Assembly: GCF_001278075.1 (NCBI RefSeq)
Contig: NZ_CP011340.1
Span: forward strand, 4,030,001-4,094,000
Direction of reading: 5' to 3'
From: Streptomyces pristinaespiralis
GTDB taxonomy: Bacteria; Actinomycetota; Actinomycetes; Streptomycetales; Streptomycetaceae
DNA: 64,000 nt
Shown here: positions 24,744 to 35,400 of the stretch, one piece after another
Position numbering within the stretch: the stretch's first letter is position 1
Layout: every line of letters begins with the position of its first letter
Translations under genes and position numbers: made by a program
Notes under the pieces: model-generated
Database searches by the model: none
Told to the model about the DNA's origin: nothing
What the model saw: only the letters and a program-made list of their open reading frames with translations

Positions 24744-27700
24744 TCAGGCCTGGTCGTGGTGGATCTCGATGCCGATGCCGCCCAGCTGGTAGATCCGCAG
24801 GGTGGACTTCCAGACGTTCGCGTCGCCGAGCAGCTGGATCCGGCCCGGTTGGCGGCGCACCTCCTTGATGTGCACGTCGAACTCCATGTCCGGGTCGGTG
24901 CGCAGGATCTGGCCGCGGTACGTCCAGGTCGTCTCGCTGCCGGACAGCAGCGCGAAGCGCGGATTGACCAGGCCGTCGGTGAGACCGGTCTCGACCGCGT
25001 ACACCTGGAGGCCCTGGAGCAGCGCCTCGACGCCGAGCGAGCCGGGCATCACCGGGTCGCGGTGGAAGTGGCAGGAGAAGTACCAGTCGTCCGGGCGGAT
25101 CGTGCGGTGGCCGCGCAGATAGCCGCGGCCGTGCTCACCGCCGCCCGGGAGCACGTCGACCCACTCGACCAGGTCGAGGTGGCCGCCGGCCAGCCTCGGG
25201 CCGCCGCGGGCCGGCTCCCCGGCGCGGTACGCGGGCAGCTCCACCCGGCGGACTCCCGCCGGACGGTCGGTCTGCCGGTCCAGCCAGGGCAGTACGTGCC
25301 TGCCCTTGTCGAGGCCGACCTGGTTCTCCAGCGCCTTGTCGTTGAAGTATCCGAAGAGGGATTCGCCGGTGTAGAACACCTCGCCGTCGGCGGAGAGTTC
25401 GTAGCGGTAGTTCTGCAGGACCGAGCCGGGCATCCGGTCGCTGGACAGCAGCGTGGAGCGGTGCTGGACGGTCCTGCCGCGCAGGTCGATGTCCTTCACC
25501 AGGGTGGCGCGCCCGTCGAGGTTGCGGATGCTGAACTGCTCGTCGGGTTCGTGGAGCGTGGCTCCCAGGTAGTAGCCGAGCAGGATGGCGGCCTGGAGGC
25601 TCGACTCCATGTAGACGCAGTTGGGCATGTGGGGATGCCCGTTGTGGCTGTAGTACCAGGCGTCGTCCGGCGAGTCGTACTCGGTGACCATGACGGCGCC
25701 GCGCTTGAGAACACCCCGTGTGCCGTCGAGCGACATCACCCGGTCGACGAAGAGGAAGTCCCCGTTGGGGATGTACGGGGCCCTGCTGTCGGCGTAGATC
25801 TCGAACTCCGGGCCCATGGCGATCGCCAGGTCGCCCTTGGCGGCGTGCGCCATGTGGAACTCGCTGAGCATCGCGGGCTCCCCGGTGGCGGGGCTCAGCC
25901 GGCCGAGGAAGTGCGGCACCTCGCCACCGGCCTCCGGCCGGAACGGGGCGCCGGGCTTCTCCACCAGGCGGATACCGAGACCGCTGACGCTGATCGACGG
26001 CTTGCCGTCCCGCAGCACGACCACATCGGCGGTGATCGCCGGCCGCGGCAGCAGGGTGAGTCCGGTGATGTCGATGCGGTATTCGATGCGCTCGGTGTCC
26101 GGGGTGATCTGTCCGCGGACCTTGACGTCGGTCCGAAGACCAGGGACGGGCTGGAAGCGGGCGTCGGGGAACGACAGGTGCAGACCGAGGGAGAGGGCGT
26201 ACACCTCCAGCAGCTGGACCGCGCCCTCCGCGACGAGCGAGCCCGCGAGCACCGGGTCGTCCGGGAAGTGGCTCGTGAAGTACCAGCCGTCCGGGACGAG
26301 CCGCTTCACCGCCTCGATGCGCCCGAGACCGGCCGGGCCGCCCTTGCGGTCGAGCAGAGTGACCTCGTCGGCCATGCGGAGGCGTTCCGTGGGCAGCCTG
26401 AGCGAGGTGTTGCAGCCGGCGGGCTGACGGTGCCCCGGCCCGAACACCTCGGCGATCCTGCCGTCGGCGAGCCGCGCCAGGTCCTTCGAGGTGAGCGAGG
26501 TGCGGTGGGTACGCGCCAGCGGCTTGAACGAGCTCGACCCCGTGAACGCCGAATCACCCTTGGGCGGGACGGCCTTGCCCTCGATGATGCCGAGGGAGCT
26601 GTCGAGCTCCTCGTCCGTGAAGAACCCGGCGCAGGCGTTGTCCAGCTTGAGGATCAGCTCGCCGTCGGCGTAGCAGTCGTAGTGGAAGAAGAACAGCAGC
26701 GTGTCGCCCTGGCGCACGAACTGGTCGATCCAGATGTCGTACCGCAGGGTCTGCCCGACGCGGGGCAGGTCGCCGACGAAGCTGAGGCTGCTGTCCAGGA
26801 GGCGGTAGACCCGGTCACCGCGGTTGGTGAAGTCGGCGCCCAGATAGCTGATCAGGAGCAGGTCGCACTGGCCGGCCTCGATGGTGACAGCCGGCGGGAC
26901 CTGCCCGTCGACGGCGTACCAGGCGTCCATCGGGATGTCGTACTCGGTACGGATGAACGAGGGCCTGAACTCGCCCGGTTCGGCGTCCAGCGCCGTTACG
27001 CGGGTGGCGAAGTGATAGGGCGGCGCGGGCAGCCGGACCCGGCGGCGGTAGTCGTCGATCTCCGCGAAGCGGGGGCCGAAGACGTTGCCGATCCTGCCGG
27101 TCGCGAACTCGAGGAGATCGTGCTCGTCCCAGATGACGCCCTCGGGCTTCGGTGGCCGGGGCGCGGCGGACGGCGCGGGTGCCGTAGCCGGCGCGGGTGT
27201 CGTAGTCGGCGCGGATGCGGCGGGCGGCGGGGGCGCCGGTGCCGTAGGCGCGGGTGCCGTGGGCGCGGGTGCCGTGGGCGCGGGTGCCGTGGGCGCAGGT
27301 GCCGTGGGCGCCGCGTGGCCGCCGTCGGGCGAGAGCAGGGCGACGAGTTCGTCCCGCAGTTCGTGCTGGGCCTTGAGCACCTCTCGGTGCGCCTCCAACA
27401 TGTCGCTGCGCAGGCCCCGGACGAGGACGGCCGTGGTCTCGTCGGCCGTGACCGCCCGCTTCCGCGCGGGCTGCGGGGACCGATCGGGCTGGTCGGGGCC
27501 GGGGGGCGGTACCGGCAACGGCGCTCCGAAGATCGCCGGGCCGGGCGGCTCGGCGGCCGCCGCCCGCGCCTCTGCGGGTCCGGACGGCAACACGACGGCT
27601 CCTGCCGGGATCATCGTGACGGGCTCCCGTTCCAGCACCAGGGCCGGCGCCTTCGGCTGCGCGGAGGGGCGGTTCGGCATTGCGGTGTCCCATTCCGTCG

Positions 27701-30700
27701 GGGTGTCTGAGCCCTTGGCGTGCGCCGGGGCGGGGTCGAGGGGGCCACCGGCCCCCGGTACGGGCGCCGGTGGGCGAGCACCGGAGGCGACGGCGTCGCC
27801 GGGGCGCGGCGCGGTGTGTACAGCGGCCGGTTCGGCAGACGCGGGAGCCGACACGGCCGCGAATGCGGCACCCCTTTCGGCAGCCGCGGGGACCGGCTCG
27901 GCCGCCACGTTCCGCCCGGACGCGACGGTCACGGGCACGGGTGCGACGGCACCTGCCACGGCGGGCACGAGCGACGCGGCGGCACCGGACCCGGTCGGCA
28001 CAGCCGCCTCCGGCCCCGTCGGCACGGACGCCGCGGCGGCACGTGCCCCTGCCGGGGCAGGCCGGGCAACGGGACCCGCCCCCGCCGGAACGGGCGCGGC
28101 AACCGCCCGCGGCAGGTTCGGTACCAGAGGCGCCGCCGCCTGTGTCACCAGGTGCGGGACCGGGGCGCCGCCCGTCGGGAAGCTGCGCACGCCCAGCGCC
28201 TTGCCGGGCGTGCCGACCGGGGCGAAGGCGCCCAGGTCGACGGGGATGCCGTGGCCCGCGAGGCGCGCCGCGAGACGCGCGACGTCGCTCGCCCCACGCG
28301 CCCCGCGGCGGTCGACGGAGACCGCGAGATGCGGTGTGCCGGACAGGGTCTCCTGGATCCAGCGCGCGCAGGTACTGCTGGGGCCGACCTCGATGAAGCA
28401 GCGGTAGCCGTCGTCGTACGCGCGCCGCACCAGCCGGGGGAAGTCCACCGTCTCGCGCAGCGTCACCGCGATGTTCCCCGCCACGGCGTCCGGGTCGAAG
28501 TCCGTCACGGGCGCGTAGTGGCGACTGCTGTAGAGGACCAGGTCCCCGACGTCGCCCGTCGGGTAGCGGTTCAGGTCCGCGAGGTCCGTGAGGACACCGT
28601 CGACCACGGGGCAGTGCATCACATGGTTGGCGGGGGAACGGGCGCTCCTGCAGTCGAGTTCGGCGATGAGCTCCCGGCACTGACCGGGGTCGCCGGCGAT
28701 CACCGACTCCTGGGGCGTGTTGACGTGCGTGATGTACACCCGGTCGTAGCGCGTGACGGCCGCCCGTACCTCCTCGGCCGGGGCGAGCACCACATGCGTG
28801 GCCCAGACGTCCGCGTCCGGCACCTCGTCGCCGAGGCCCCAGAGCGCGCGCACCGTTCGCTTGGGACCGCGCAGCATGTCGTCGAAGAGCGGCGAGGCGC
28901 TGATCTTCTCGTCCCCGCGCGCGCTCTTGATCCAGCCGCCCGTGGCGAAGAGCATGCTGCTCTCGCCGAGGCTGTAGCCGAAGGCCCCGTCGACGTCGAT
29001 CCCGAGCACTTCCCGCACGAGGTCCGTCGACAGCAGGGCGTAGCTGGTGCCGGCCGCCAGCATCAGCGGGATGTCCTCGACCAGTTCACCCTCGCGTCGC
29101 ATCAGCTCGCGGCGGTCCAGCGGGCCGCGGGCCCGTGGGTAGAGCGCGGCGCTGCGCAGCAGTTCGGCGGGGAGTTCCGCCTGGGCCTCGAAGCGGGGCA
29201 GCAGTCCGGGGAACGCCCGGAACAGCGACCGGCCCAGCCCGAGGTAGGAGTTGAACGCGCCCGGGAAGACCAGGGCGACCTTCGCACCGGGGCCCACCGG
29301 CCGCGCGGTGAAGAAGCTTCCCGAGGGCGACGACCACTCGCCTCGCGACCGCCACACGCCGGGCAGGTCCTTGAGCGCCTGGTCGATCTGCCGGACGAGG
29401 CCCGCGGTGTCGTCGGCGACGAGTACGGCCTTGAGCGTGGCCGGCCGGTCCTCGAACACCTCGGCGTGGTCGTCGCCGTCGAGCGCGGACCGTACCTCCG
29501 CCAGCCGCCGCAGCAGGCCGTCGAAGTCGTCGGCGCCGACCGGCACGACCAGTGCCCCGCCGGACCGCGACCAGTCGGTCGCGGCGAGTTCACCACGGAC
29601 GGTGGCGCCCGTGAGCACCAGGTGGGCGTGGCTGCCGGCCGTACCGGTGACGCTGACGGAAGCGGCACGCCGCCCGTCGCGCCGGGTCCGCAGCCAGGGG
29701 CGGGAGTCGGCGGGGAGGAAGAAGGCGGAGCCGTCGAGCCGTTCGGCGCCGATCCCGTCCGGGGCCACCGGGAAGTAGGCGTGGTGCAGGCAGAGCGCCG
29801 CACGGATGACGCCGGCGAGCCCGGAGGCGCAGCCGGTGTCGCCGACGGTGCCCCGTACCCCGGTCAGGGCGGTACGCAGCTCCCCGCCGGCCCGTGCGCC
29901 GGTCCACACCCGCGCCAGCCCCTCGACCTCGGCGGCGTCCGCGCGGCCGGCTTCCACCAGCTCGACGTCCCGCGGGGTCATCCCGGCGGCGGCGAGGGCG
30001 TCCTCCGCGGCACGTTCGACCAGCTCGGGCCGCACGGCGGGCGTGACGTCCGGCGAGTGGTGCACGGAGAGGGACTGCACCGTGGCGTACACGGTCCGTC
30101 CCTCGGCCACGGCGTCGGACCGGGTGACGACGACGGCGCCGGCGCCCTCCCCGAGGACGCGGATCCCGTCGCGGACGGAGCCGGGTTCGAGCAGCTCGCG
30201 GGCAAGGGTGTTCTCCGGGCCGGCGGCGAGGTCCACCGCCCCGACGAGCACCGCCTCCACGGTGGGGTCGAGCAGCAGCAGCCGGGCCACGTCGAGGGCT
30301 TCGACGCCGACCGCGCTGTCCGAGGAGAGCGTGAACGAAGGGCCGGTGAAGTTCCACAGGGAGGCGACCCGGCTGGCCATGATGTTGCCGATGTAGCTGA
30401 GGACCTCGTTGGGTTCGATGGAGTCGTGGATGCCGTCGCGTGCGGCCCGGGTGAGTTCCGCCAGCTGCTGCGGCGACGGCTCGACGCCCGCCGCCGCGCA
30501 CCATTCGGTCAGCCTGCGGCCCAGTTCGTAGCGCGCGCCGTGTCCGTGCGCGCTGGGCTCCATCTCCATGCCGATGACGACGCCCACGCGGCGCGCGCCG
30601 CCGGCGGCGTCGCTCCCCGGGCGGGGACGTTCGTATCCGGCGTCGCGGAGTGCCTCTTCCGCGACGCGCATCATCAGCAGCTGCTGCTGGTTGAAGTGGT

Positions 30701-32375
30701 CGAGGTCCTTGGGCGGTATCCGGTACGACGTGGTGTCGACCTCGAAGTCCTCGATGTACGCGCCGCGGGGGGCCGACGGGCCCGCCAGTCCGGCCCGCTC
30801 GAGGGGGCCGCCCGGCACTGTCTCGAAGCCGCGCCAGCGCTGCTCCGGCAGGTCGCGTACGGCGTCGTGCCCTTCGTAGCCCGCCCGTTCGAAGTCGTCG
30901 AGGGTGGTGAAGGAGCCGAAGTGGGCGCCCATGCCGATCACGGCCAGCCGCGGTACCTCGGCACCGGCACCTGGTCCGGCGCCGGCTTCCGCCTCCGCCC
31001 CGGCCGTCGGCCCGTCCGGCGCCGACAGCACCACATGCGCGTTGGTGCCGCCGAAGCCGAACGCCGAGACACCGGCCCGCCGGGGCGATCCGGGAGCCGG
31101 GTCGGGCCACGGAACGGCCTCGCGCACCACACGGTCGGCGACCGTCCCGGGAAGCGGGCGGTCCACGCCGACGGTCGGCGGGATCACTCCGTGCGACAGG
31201 GACAGGACGACCTTCAGCAGGCTGGACATGCCCGCGACGGTCAGCAGGTGACCGACGTTGGCCTTGACCGACCCGAGGAGCGGGCCGCGTCCGAAGAAGT
31301 CCTCGACGCCGCCGAGTTCGGTGCCGTCCCCGATCGGTGTGCCGGTGGCATGGCACTCCAGGTACTGGACGGCGGAAGGATCGACGCCGGCCTGCGCGTA
31401 GGCCAGTTCGTACGCCGCGAGCTGCCCGGTCACGTTCGGGACCAGCATGTGCCTGCCGGGCCCGTCGTTGGTGAGGGCGAGCGCGTCGATGACGGCGTGG
31501 ACGTGATCACCGTCGCGCCGGGCGTCGGCCAGCCGCTTCACGGCGATCATCGCCGCGCCCTGGCCGGTGACGATGCCGCGGGACCGTTCGTCGAAGGGCT
31601 GGCTGAAGCCGTCCGGCGGGTAGGCCCGCAGGTCGGAGAAGGACAGATGGATCACGGTCGGGTCGGGCGCGCACACCCCGCCCGCCAGCATGAGATCGGC
31701 GCGCCCGGTCTCCAGATGGGCGCAGGCCAGCTTCAGCGCGTACAGCGCGGACGAGCAGGCGGCGTCCAGGGTGAACCGGGGCCCTTCCAGGCCCAGGGCG
31801 GCGGCCACCACCTTGGCGGGCATGCCGCCCGCCCAGAGATTGTGCGCGGCGGCCATGGGGTGGGAGCCGTGGCCGGGACCGGTCACGGCGTCCGGCGGTA
31901 CGCGCAGGGCGGCGTCCGCGAGCCCGTGGGCCACCGCCGAGTTCCACAGGTCGCCGGTGAACCGGCCGGAGGCCGGGGTGGGGAACGGATAGTTCCCGAA
32001 CACCACCCCGGTCCTCCGCCGGTCCGGACCGTCCGCGGTCGGGGGATGTCCCGCGTCGGCCAGTGCGTCCCCGGCCACCCGGAGCGCCCAGTGGAACGAG
32101 CGGTCCAGGCCGGCCAGGTAGTCGGACGGGAGAAGGTATCCGTTCGGTTCGAAGGCCGTGCTCTCGTCGTACTCGCCGAGGAAGCCTCCCCGGGTGCAGT
32201 AGATGCGGTGCCTGTCCTCCGGGTCGGTCTCCCGGGCCTGCGGGGAGTGCCCGAAGATCCGGTCGTTCCCGTCGGTGCGCGAGTCCACGCCGCCGATCAG
32301 GTTGCGCCAGTAGTCGTCGGGTGTCCCCGCCCCCGGGAAAAGGCAGGCCAGGCCGACGATCGCGTACTTGCCCAT
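24744..32375 (-). CDS. pfaC: PUFA-type synthase subunit, KS-CLF-AT-DH-DH (PfaC-like with an inserted acyltransferase)
   Basis: At 2543 residues this subunit has recognisable domains in order. A ketosynthase spans about 1-450 (active Cys207 in TLDAACSSA, plus HATGTP and KANVGH). A chain-length-factor-like second ketosynthase follows (about 475-935), where Ser687 replaces the Cys (TLSSDSAVG). The acyltransferase (about 1028-1375) has Ser1135 in GYSLGES. A Pro/Ala/Val-rich linker (about 1390-1680) contains a T-A-P-A-P repeat. Four hotdog folds then form two FabA-like dehydratases, with His2036 in SHFPDDPVLAGS and His2436 in CHFHRDPVMPGS. The order equals that of myxobacterial Pfa3 but without its terminal acylglycerolphosphate acyltransferase. 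It partners the KS-AT-ACP-KR subunit and PfaD. The ATG at 32375 follows GGAGG at a slightly long distance. Confidence 0.9.
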   Translation of the reverse strand: MGKYAIVGLACLFPGAGTPDDYWRNLIGGVDSRTDGNDRIFGHSPQARETDPEDRHRIYCTRGGFLGEYDESTAFEPNGYLLPSDYLAGLDRSFHWALRVAGDALADAGHPPTADGPDRRRTGVVFGNYPFPTPASGRFTGDLWNSAVAHGLADAALRVPPDAVTGPGHGSHPMAAAHNLWAGGMPAKVVAAALGLEGPRFTLDAACSSALYALKLACAHLETGRADLMLAGGVCAPDPTVIHLSFSDLRAYPPDGFSQPFDERSRGIVTGQGAAMIAVKRLADARRDGDHVHAVIDALALTNDGPGRHMLVPNVTGQLAAYELAYAQAGVDPSAVQYLECHATGTPIGDGTELGGVEDFFGRGPLLGSVKANVGHLLTVAGMSSLLKVVLSLSHGVIPPTVGVDRPLPGTVADRVVREAVPWPDPAPGSPRRAGVSAFGFGGTNAHVVLSAPDGPTAGAEAEAGAGPGAGAEVPRLAVIGMGAHFGSFTTLDDFERAGYEGHDAVRDLPEQRWRGFETVPGGPLERAGLAGPSAPRGAYIEDFEVDTTSYRIPPKDLDHFNQQQLLMMRVAEEALRDAGYERPRPGSDAAGGARRVGVVIGMEMEPSAHGHGARYELGRRLTEWCAAAGVEPSPQQLAELTRAARDGIHDSIEPNEVLSYIGNIMASRVASLWNFTGPSFTLSSDSAVGVEALDVARLLLLDPTVEAVLVGAVDLAAGPENTLARELLEPGSVRDGIRVLGEGAGAVVVTRSDAVAEGRTVYATVQSLSVHHSPDVTPAVRPELVERAAEDALAAAGMTPRDVELVEAGRADAAEVEGLARVWTGARAGGELRTALTGVRGTVGDTGCASGLAGVIRAALCLHHAYFPVAPDGIGAERLDGSAFFLPADSRPWLRTRRDGRRAASVSVTGTAGSHAHLVLTGATVRGELAATDWSRSGGALVVPVGADDFDGLLRRLAEVRSALDGDDHAEVFEDRPATLKAVLVADDTAGLVRQIDQALKDLPGVWRSRGEWSSPSGSFFTARPVGPGAKVALVFPGAFNSYLGLGRSLFRAFPGLLPRFEAQAELPAELLRSAALYPRARGPLDRRELMRREGELVEDIPLMLAAGTSYALLSTDLVREVLGIDVDGAFGYSLGESSMLFATGGWIKSARGDEKISASPLFDDMLRGPKRTVRALWGLGDEVPDADVWATHVVLAPAEEVRAAVTRYDRVYITHVNTPQESVIAGDPGQCRELIAELDCRSARSPANHVMHCPVVDGVLTDLADLNRYPTGDVGDLVLYSSRHYAPVTDFDPDAVAGNIAVTLRETVDFPRLVRRAYDDGYRCFIEVGPSSTCARWIQETLSGTPHLAVSVDRRGARGASDVARLAARLAGHGIPVDLGAFAPVGTPGKALGVRSFPTGGAPVPHLVTQAAAPLVPNLPRAVAAPVPAGAGPVARPAPAGARAAAASVPTGPEAAVPTGSGAAASLVPAVAGAVAPVPVTVASGRNVAAEPVPAAAERGAAFAAVSAPASAEPAAVHTAPRPGDAVASGARPPAPVPGAGGPLDPAPAHAKGSDTPTEWDTAMPNRPSAQPKAPALVLEREPVTMIPAGAVVLPSGPAEARAAAAEPPGPAIFGAPLPVPPPGPDQPDRSPQPARKRAVTADETTAVLVRGLRSDMLEAHREVLKAQHELRDELVALLSPDGGHAAPTAPAPTAPAPTAPAPTAPAPTAPAPPPPAASAPTTTPAPATAPAPSAAPRPPKPEGVIWDEHDLLEFATGRIGNVFGPRFAEIDDYRRRVRLPAPPYHFATRVTALDAEPGEFRPSFIRTEYDIPMDAWYAVDGQVPPAVTIEAGQCDLLLISYLGADFTNRGDRVYRLLDSSLSFVGDLPRVGQTLRYDIWIDQFVRQGDTLLFFFHYDCYADGELILKLDNACAGFFTDEELDSSLGIIEGKAVPPKGDSAFTGSSSFKPLARTHRTSLTSKDLARLADGRIAEVFGPGHRQPAGCNTSLRLPTERLRMADEVTLLDRKGGPAGLGRIEAVKRLVPDGWYFTSHFPDDPVLAGSLVAEGAVQLLEVYALSLGLHLSFPDARFQPVPGLRTDVKVRGQITPDTERIEYRIDITGLTLLPRPAITADVVVLRDGKPSISVSGLGIRLVEKPGAPFRPEAGGEVPHFLGRLSPATGEPAMLSEFHMAHAAKGDLAIAMGPEFEIYADSRAPYIPNGDFLFVDRVMSLDGTRGVLKRGAVMVTEYDSPDDAWYYSHNGHPHMPNCVYMESSLQAAILLGYYLGATLHEPDEQFSIRNLDGRATLVKDIDLRGRTVQHRSTLLSSDRMPGSVLQNYRYELSADGEVFYTGESLFGYFNDKALENQVGLDKGRHVLPWLDRQTDRPAGVRRVELPAYRAGEPARGGPRLAGGHLDLVEWVDVLPGGGEHGRGYLRGHRTIRPDDWYFSCHFHRDPVMPGSLGVEALLQGLQVYAVETGLTDGLVNPRFALLSGSETTWTYRGQILRTDPDMEFDVHIKEVRRQPGRIQLLGDANVWKSTLRIYQLGGIGIEIHHDQA
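27236..27310 (-). repeat. 15-base tandem repeat coding a T-A-P-A-P linker
   Basis: Five near-identical 15-base units lie in tandem inside the synthase gene and encode repeats of Thr-Ala-Pro-Ala-Pro. They fall in the long flexible linker between the acyltransferase and the first dehydratase. Such Ala/Pro linkers let domains swing. Repeat number is likely to vary between strains by slippage, without frameshift. Confidence 0.8.
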
Positions 32376-32438
32376 GGTTGGGTCAGCCTCCGAGTTGTCG
32401 AGATGTCCGCTCGGGAAAGGTGGTCGGTGACCGGTCCG

Positions 32439-35400
32439 TCAGACCGTCACGGTCGCCGCGCCGGTCCGTGCGGCCGGCCCGAACTTGCCTTCCAGCTGCG
32501 GGTCCTCGACGACCGACACCCCCTCCATGACCTGGAGGACACGGCCCTCGCGATCGAGCGCGGTGACGGAGCAGGTGACGCCGGCCGGTCCCGCCACGAC
32601 GTTCTCCACCGCGATCAGGAACTCCTGGTCAGCGGGGAGCGGGGCGAAGTAGCGGGCGCGGGCGATCTCCATCGGCAGGCACGCCCGGTTGCGGAAGCGC
32701 CGGACCCACACCAGTGCGGACTGGAGCATCAGGTCGGCGAGCACGGGGCTGTGGAACCGCCCGTGGTACGCGCCCCGTGCGGGGCGGGTGTCGCCGAGCC
32801 GTGCGACGAGCAGCAGCAGCCGCTCGTCGGCCGCGAGGACGCCGCGGATGCCCCGCAGCGTGGGCCCGTGGAAGAGCGTTCCGTCGCGGTACAGATGGGC
32901 GGCGTCGGTCCGGTCCGCCGCGCCGGCGGCGCGGACGAGGTCGGGCCGGTCCGCGGGACCGCCGTCGGCCGGGTCGGTGCCGAGGACGCCGCCGTACGCG
33001 GGCCTGCTGCGCCCGGCGTCGTCCACCGCGGAGGCGAGCACGTCGACCGAGCCGGGGCCGGCGCCCTGGCCGGGCTCCATGAACAGCCGCAGCCTGCCGG
33101 CGCCCTGGGCGCGGCCGCTGGTGCCGGTTCCGTTGCCGCTGCCGTTGGCGTCGGCGTTGCTGCTGCCGCTGCCGTCGCCGTCCAGGACGACGCCCTTGAA
33201 GACCTTGAACCGGCTCACCTCCGTGACCGGCTTCCCCGTCGCCGTCTCCGCGGTGTTGATCAGCGCCCCCAGCGCGGCGGTCGCGGGCAGCACCCGCTTG
33301 CCGTCGATGGCGTGGTCCGCGAGGACCGTCTCCGCCGCGATGTCCGCCAGGGTGCGGTCCACGAGGAGGGAGGCGGGCCGAGGAGCGGTGCCGTCGGCCG
33401 GCGGCGCGGACAGCGGCTTGAGCGGACCGGCGACGATGACGGTGTCGTGACCGCGGGCCGCGGTGAACTGCTCGGCGAAGATGCCGGCGCCGGTCTCCAC
33501 CGGGACGAGCTCCACACCGCGCGAGGCGAACATCCGGCGCAGATCGTCGGTGACCATGCCGCCGTCCCACGCACCCCAGTTGACGGAGGTGACGCGCGCA
33601 GAGGGCAGTTCGTGCTTGAGCCGCACCGCGAGCCGGTTGAGCGCCTCGTTGGCGACGGCGTAGTCGGACTGGCCGCGGTTGCCGAAGAACCCGGCGACCG
33701 AGGAGAAGAAGATCAGGTGACGCAGGGCCGCCGTGCCGCGCAGCGCGTCCAGCACATTGCCCAGACCCACGATCTTCGTCCCGAGGACCTTGGCGATCTC
33801 CTCCTGCGTCTTGTCCGCGATCAGCCGGTCCGCGAGCACTCCCGCACCGTGCACGACACCGGTGACGCGTGCGGCGTACGGCGCGAGCGAGCGGTTCACG
33901 GCCTCGGCGTCGGTGATGTCGACGGCGACGTACTCGACGGTGGCGCCGGTCGCGCGGAGCCGGGTCAGGTTGGCCTGGATCTCCCGGCTGCCGGTGATCT
34001 CCCGGTAGACCGCCTCGACCCCACGAGGTGTCGGCTTCTCCCCCGTGGCGGCGATGCGCTTGGCGATGGTGCCCTTGAGAGCCGCGCCCTCGAGGCCCAG
34101 CGCCCACCCGGGATCGGCAGACACCTCACTGCGGCCCAGGAGCAGCAGCCCCGCGGGGCGTGCCGTGACCAGCGCCTGCAGACAGTCGGCGGTGATGCCT
34201 CGGGCCCCGCCCGTCACGACGAGCAGGTCCCGTGTGCTGATCTCGGGCACGGCCGTCACATGCGTGGCCGGCGCCTCGGCCGACGGGACGACGGTGCGCC
34301 GTCCGTCCGCGTCGTGCGCGACGTCCGCGATGCCGGTCGCCAGATCCTTGATCTCGCCCAGGAAGCGGGCGGCGACGGTGGGGGCGTCCATGCCCGGCGC
34401 GAAGTCGACCGTGCGGGCGAAGACTTCCGGCGTCTCGATCGCCAGCGTCTTCACCAGGCCGCTCACCCCGCCGAGCAGGGCCGAACCGGTGCCGCCGCCG
34501 CGGTAGCCGCTGGCGCCGTCCAACTGGGTCACCGCGACGAAGGCCGCCCTGCCGCCGGCCGCGGCAGCGGCCTTCAGCGCGGGCTGCGTCTGCTTCGCCA
34601 CGAGAACGGTGTGCGCGAGCCGCCGGGCCGCGTCGGCCCAGTCCTGCCCGGCTGCAGCCGCCATCTGCACCACGAGGTCGAGACGCCCGGCCGTGACGAC
34701 ACGGGCCAGCTCATCGGCCTCCCAGGTACGCAGCGACCGCACCGAGTCCGCTTCGACGGAGGTCGCGATACCGTCCGGCAGCGCGACGACCTCCACCCGC
34801 CAGCCGTCGGCACGCAGTGCGGCCACGAGGGGCTGCGTCAGCGTCGACCCGTCGTCGATGACGAGCGCCGTCCGCTGGTCGGCATAGGCGCCGACGACGG
34901 TGGAGGCGACGGGTAGTTCACGTATGGCGGCGAAGGTCCTGCCGACCCCGTCGGCAGCCGGGTACGTCACGACGAGAGGCACGTCGGCGGTCGGGCCGGA
35001 GGTCACGGGAGCGGGTGCGGCCGGCGACGCGGGAGCGGTCGGCGACGCGGCGGACGCCAGGAAACCAGCAACGTCACCCAGCGTGCGCAACTCACCCAGA
35101 CGCTCAGGATCCACATCACCCGACACCGGGAACCGATCCTGCAACGCACCCATGATCTGAACCCGCTTGATCGAATCGATCCCCAGATCCGCCTCAAGAT
35201 CCATACCCGGCTCCAACATCTCCGCCGGATAACCCGTCTTCTCCGCCACCACCTCCACCAACGCACCCAACACCGCACCACCAGGCACAGAAACCGGAAC
35301 AGAGACGGGCTCAGGAGCCGGAACGGGAGCAACGGCCTCGGAAACGGCCACGGTCACGGGAGCGGGTGCGGCCGGCGACGCGGGAGCGGTCGGCGACGCG

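Noticed and set aside
27720..34916. Very long open frame on the plus strand opposite the two synthase genes
   Set aside because: It is the usual antisense artefact of a high-GC gene with G/C third positions. Its product is Arg/Gly/Val-rich without domains, and the opposite strand encodes clear KS, AT, ACP, KR and DH domains.
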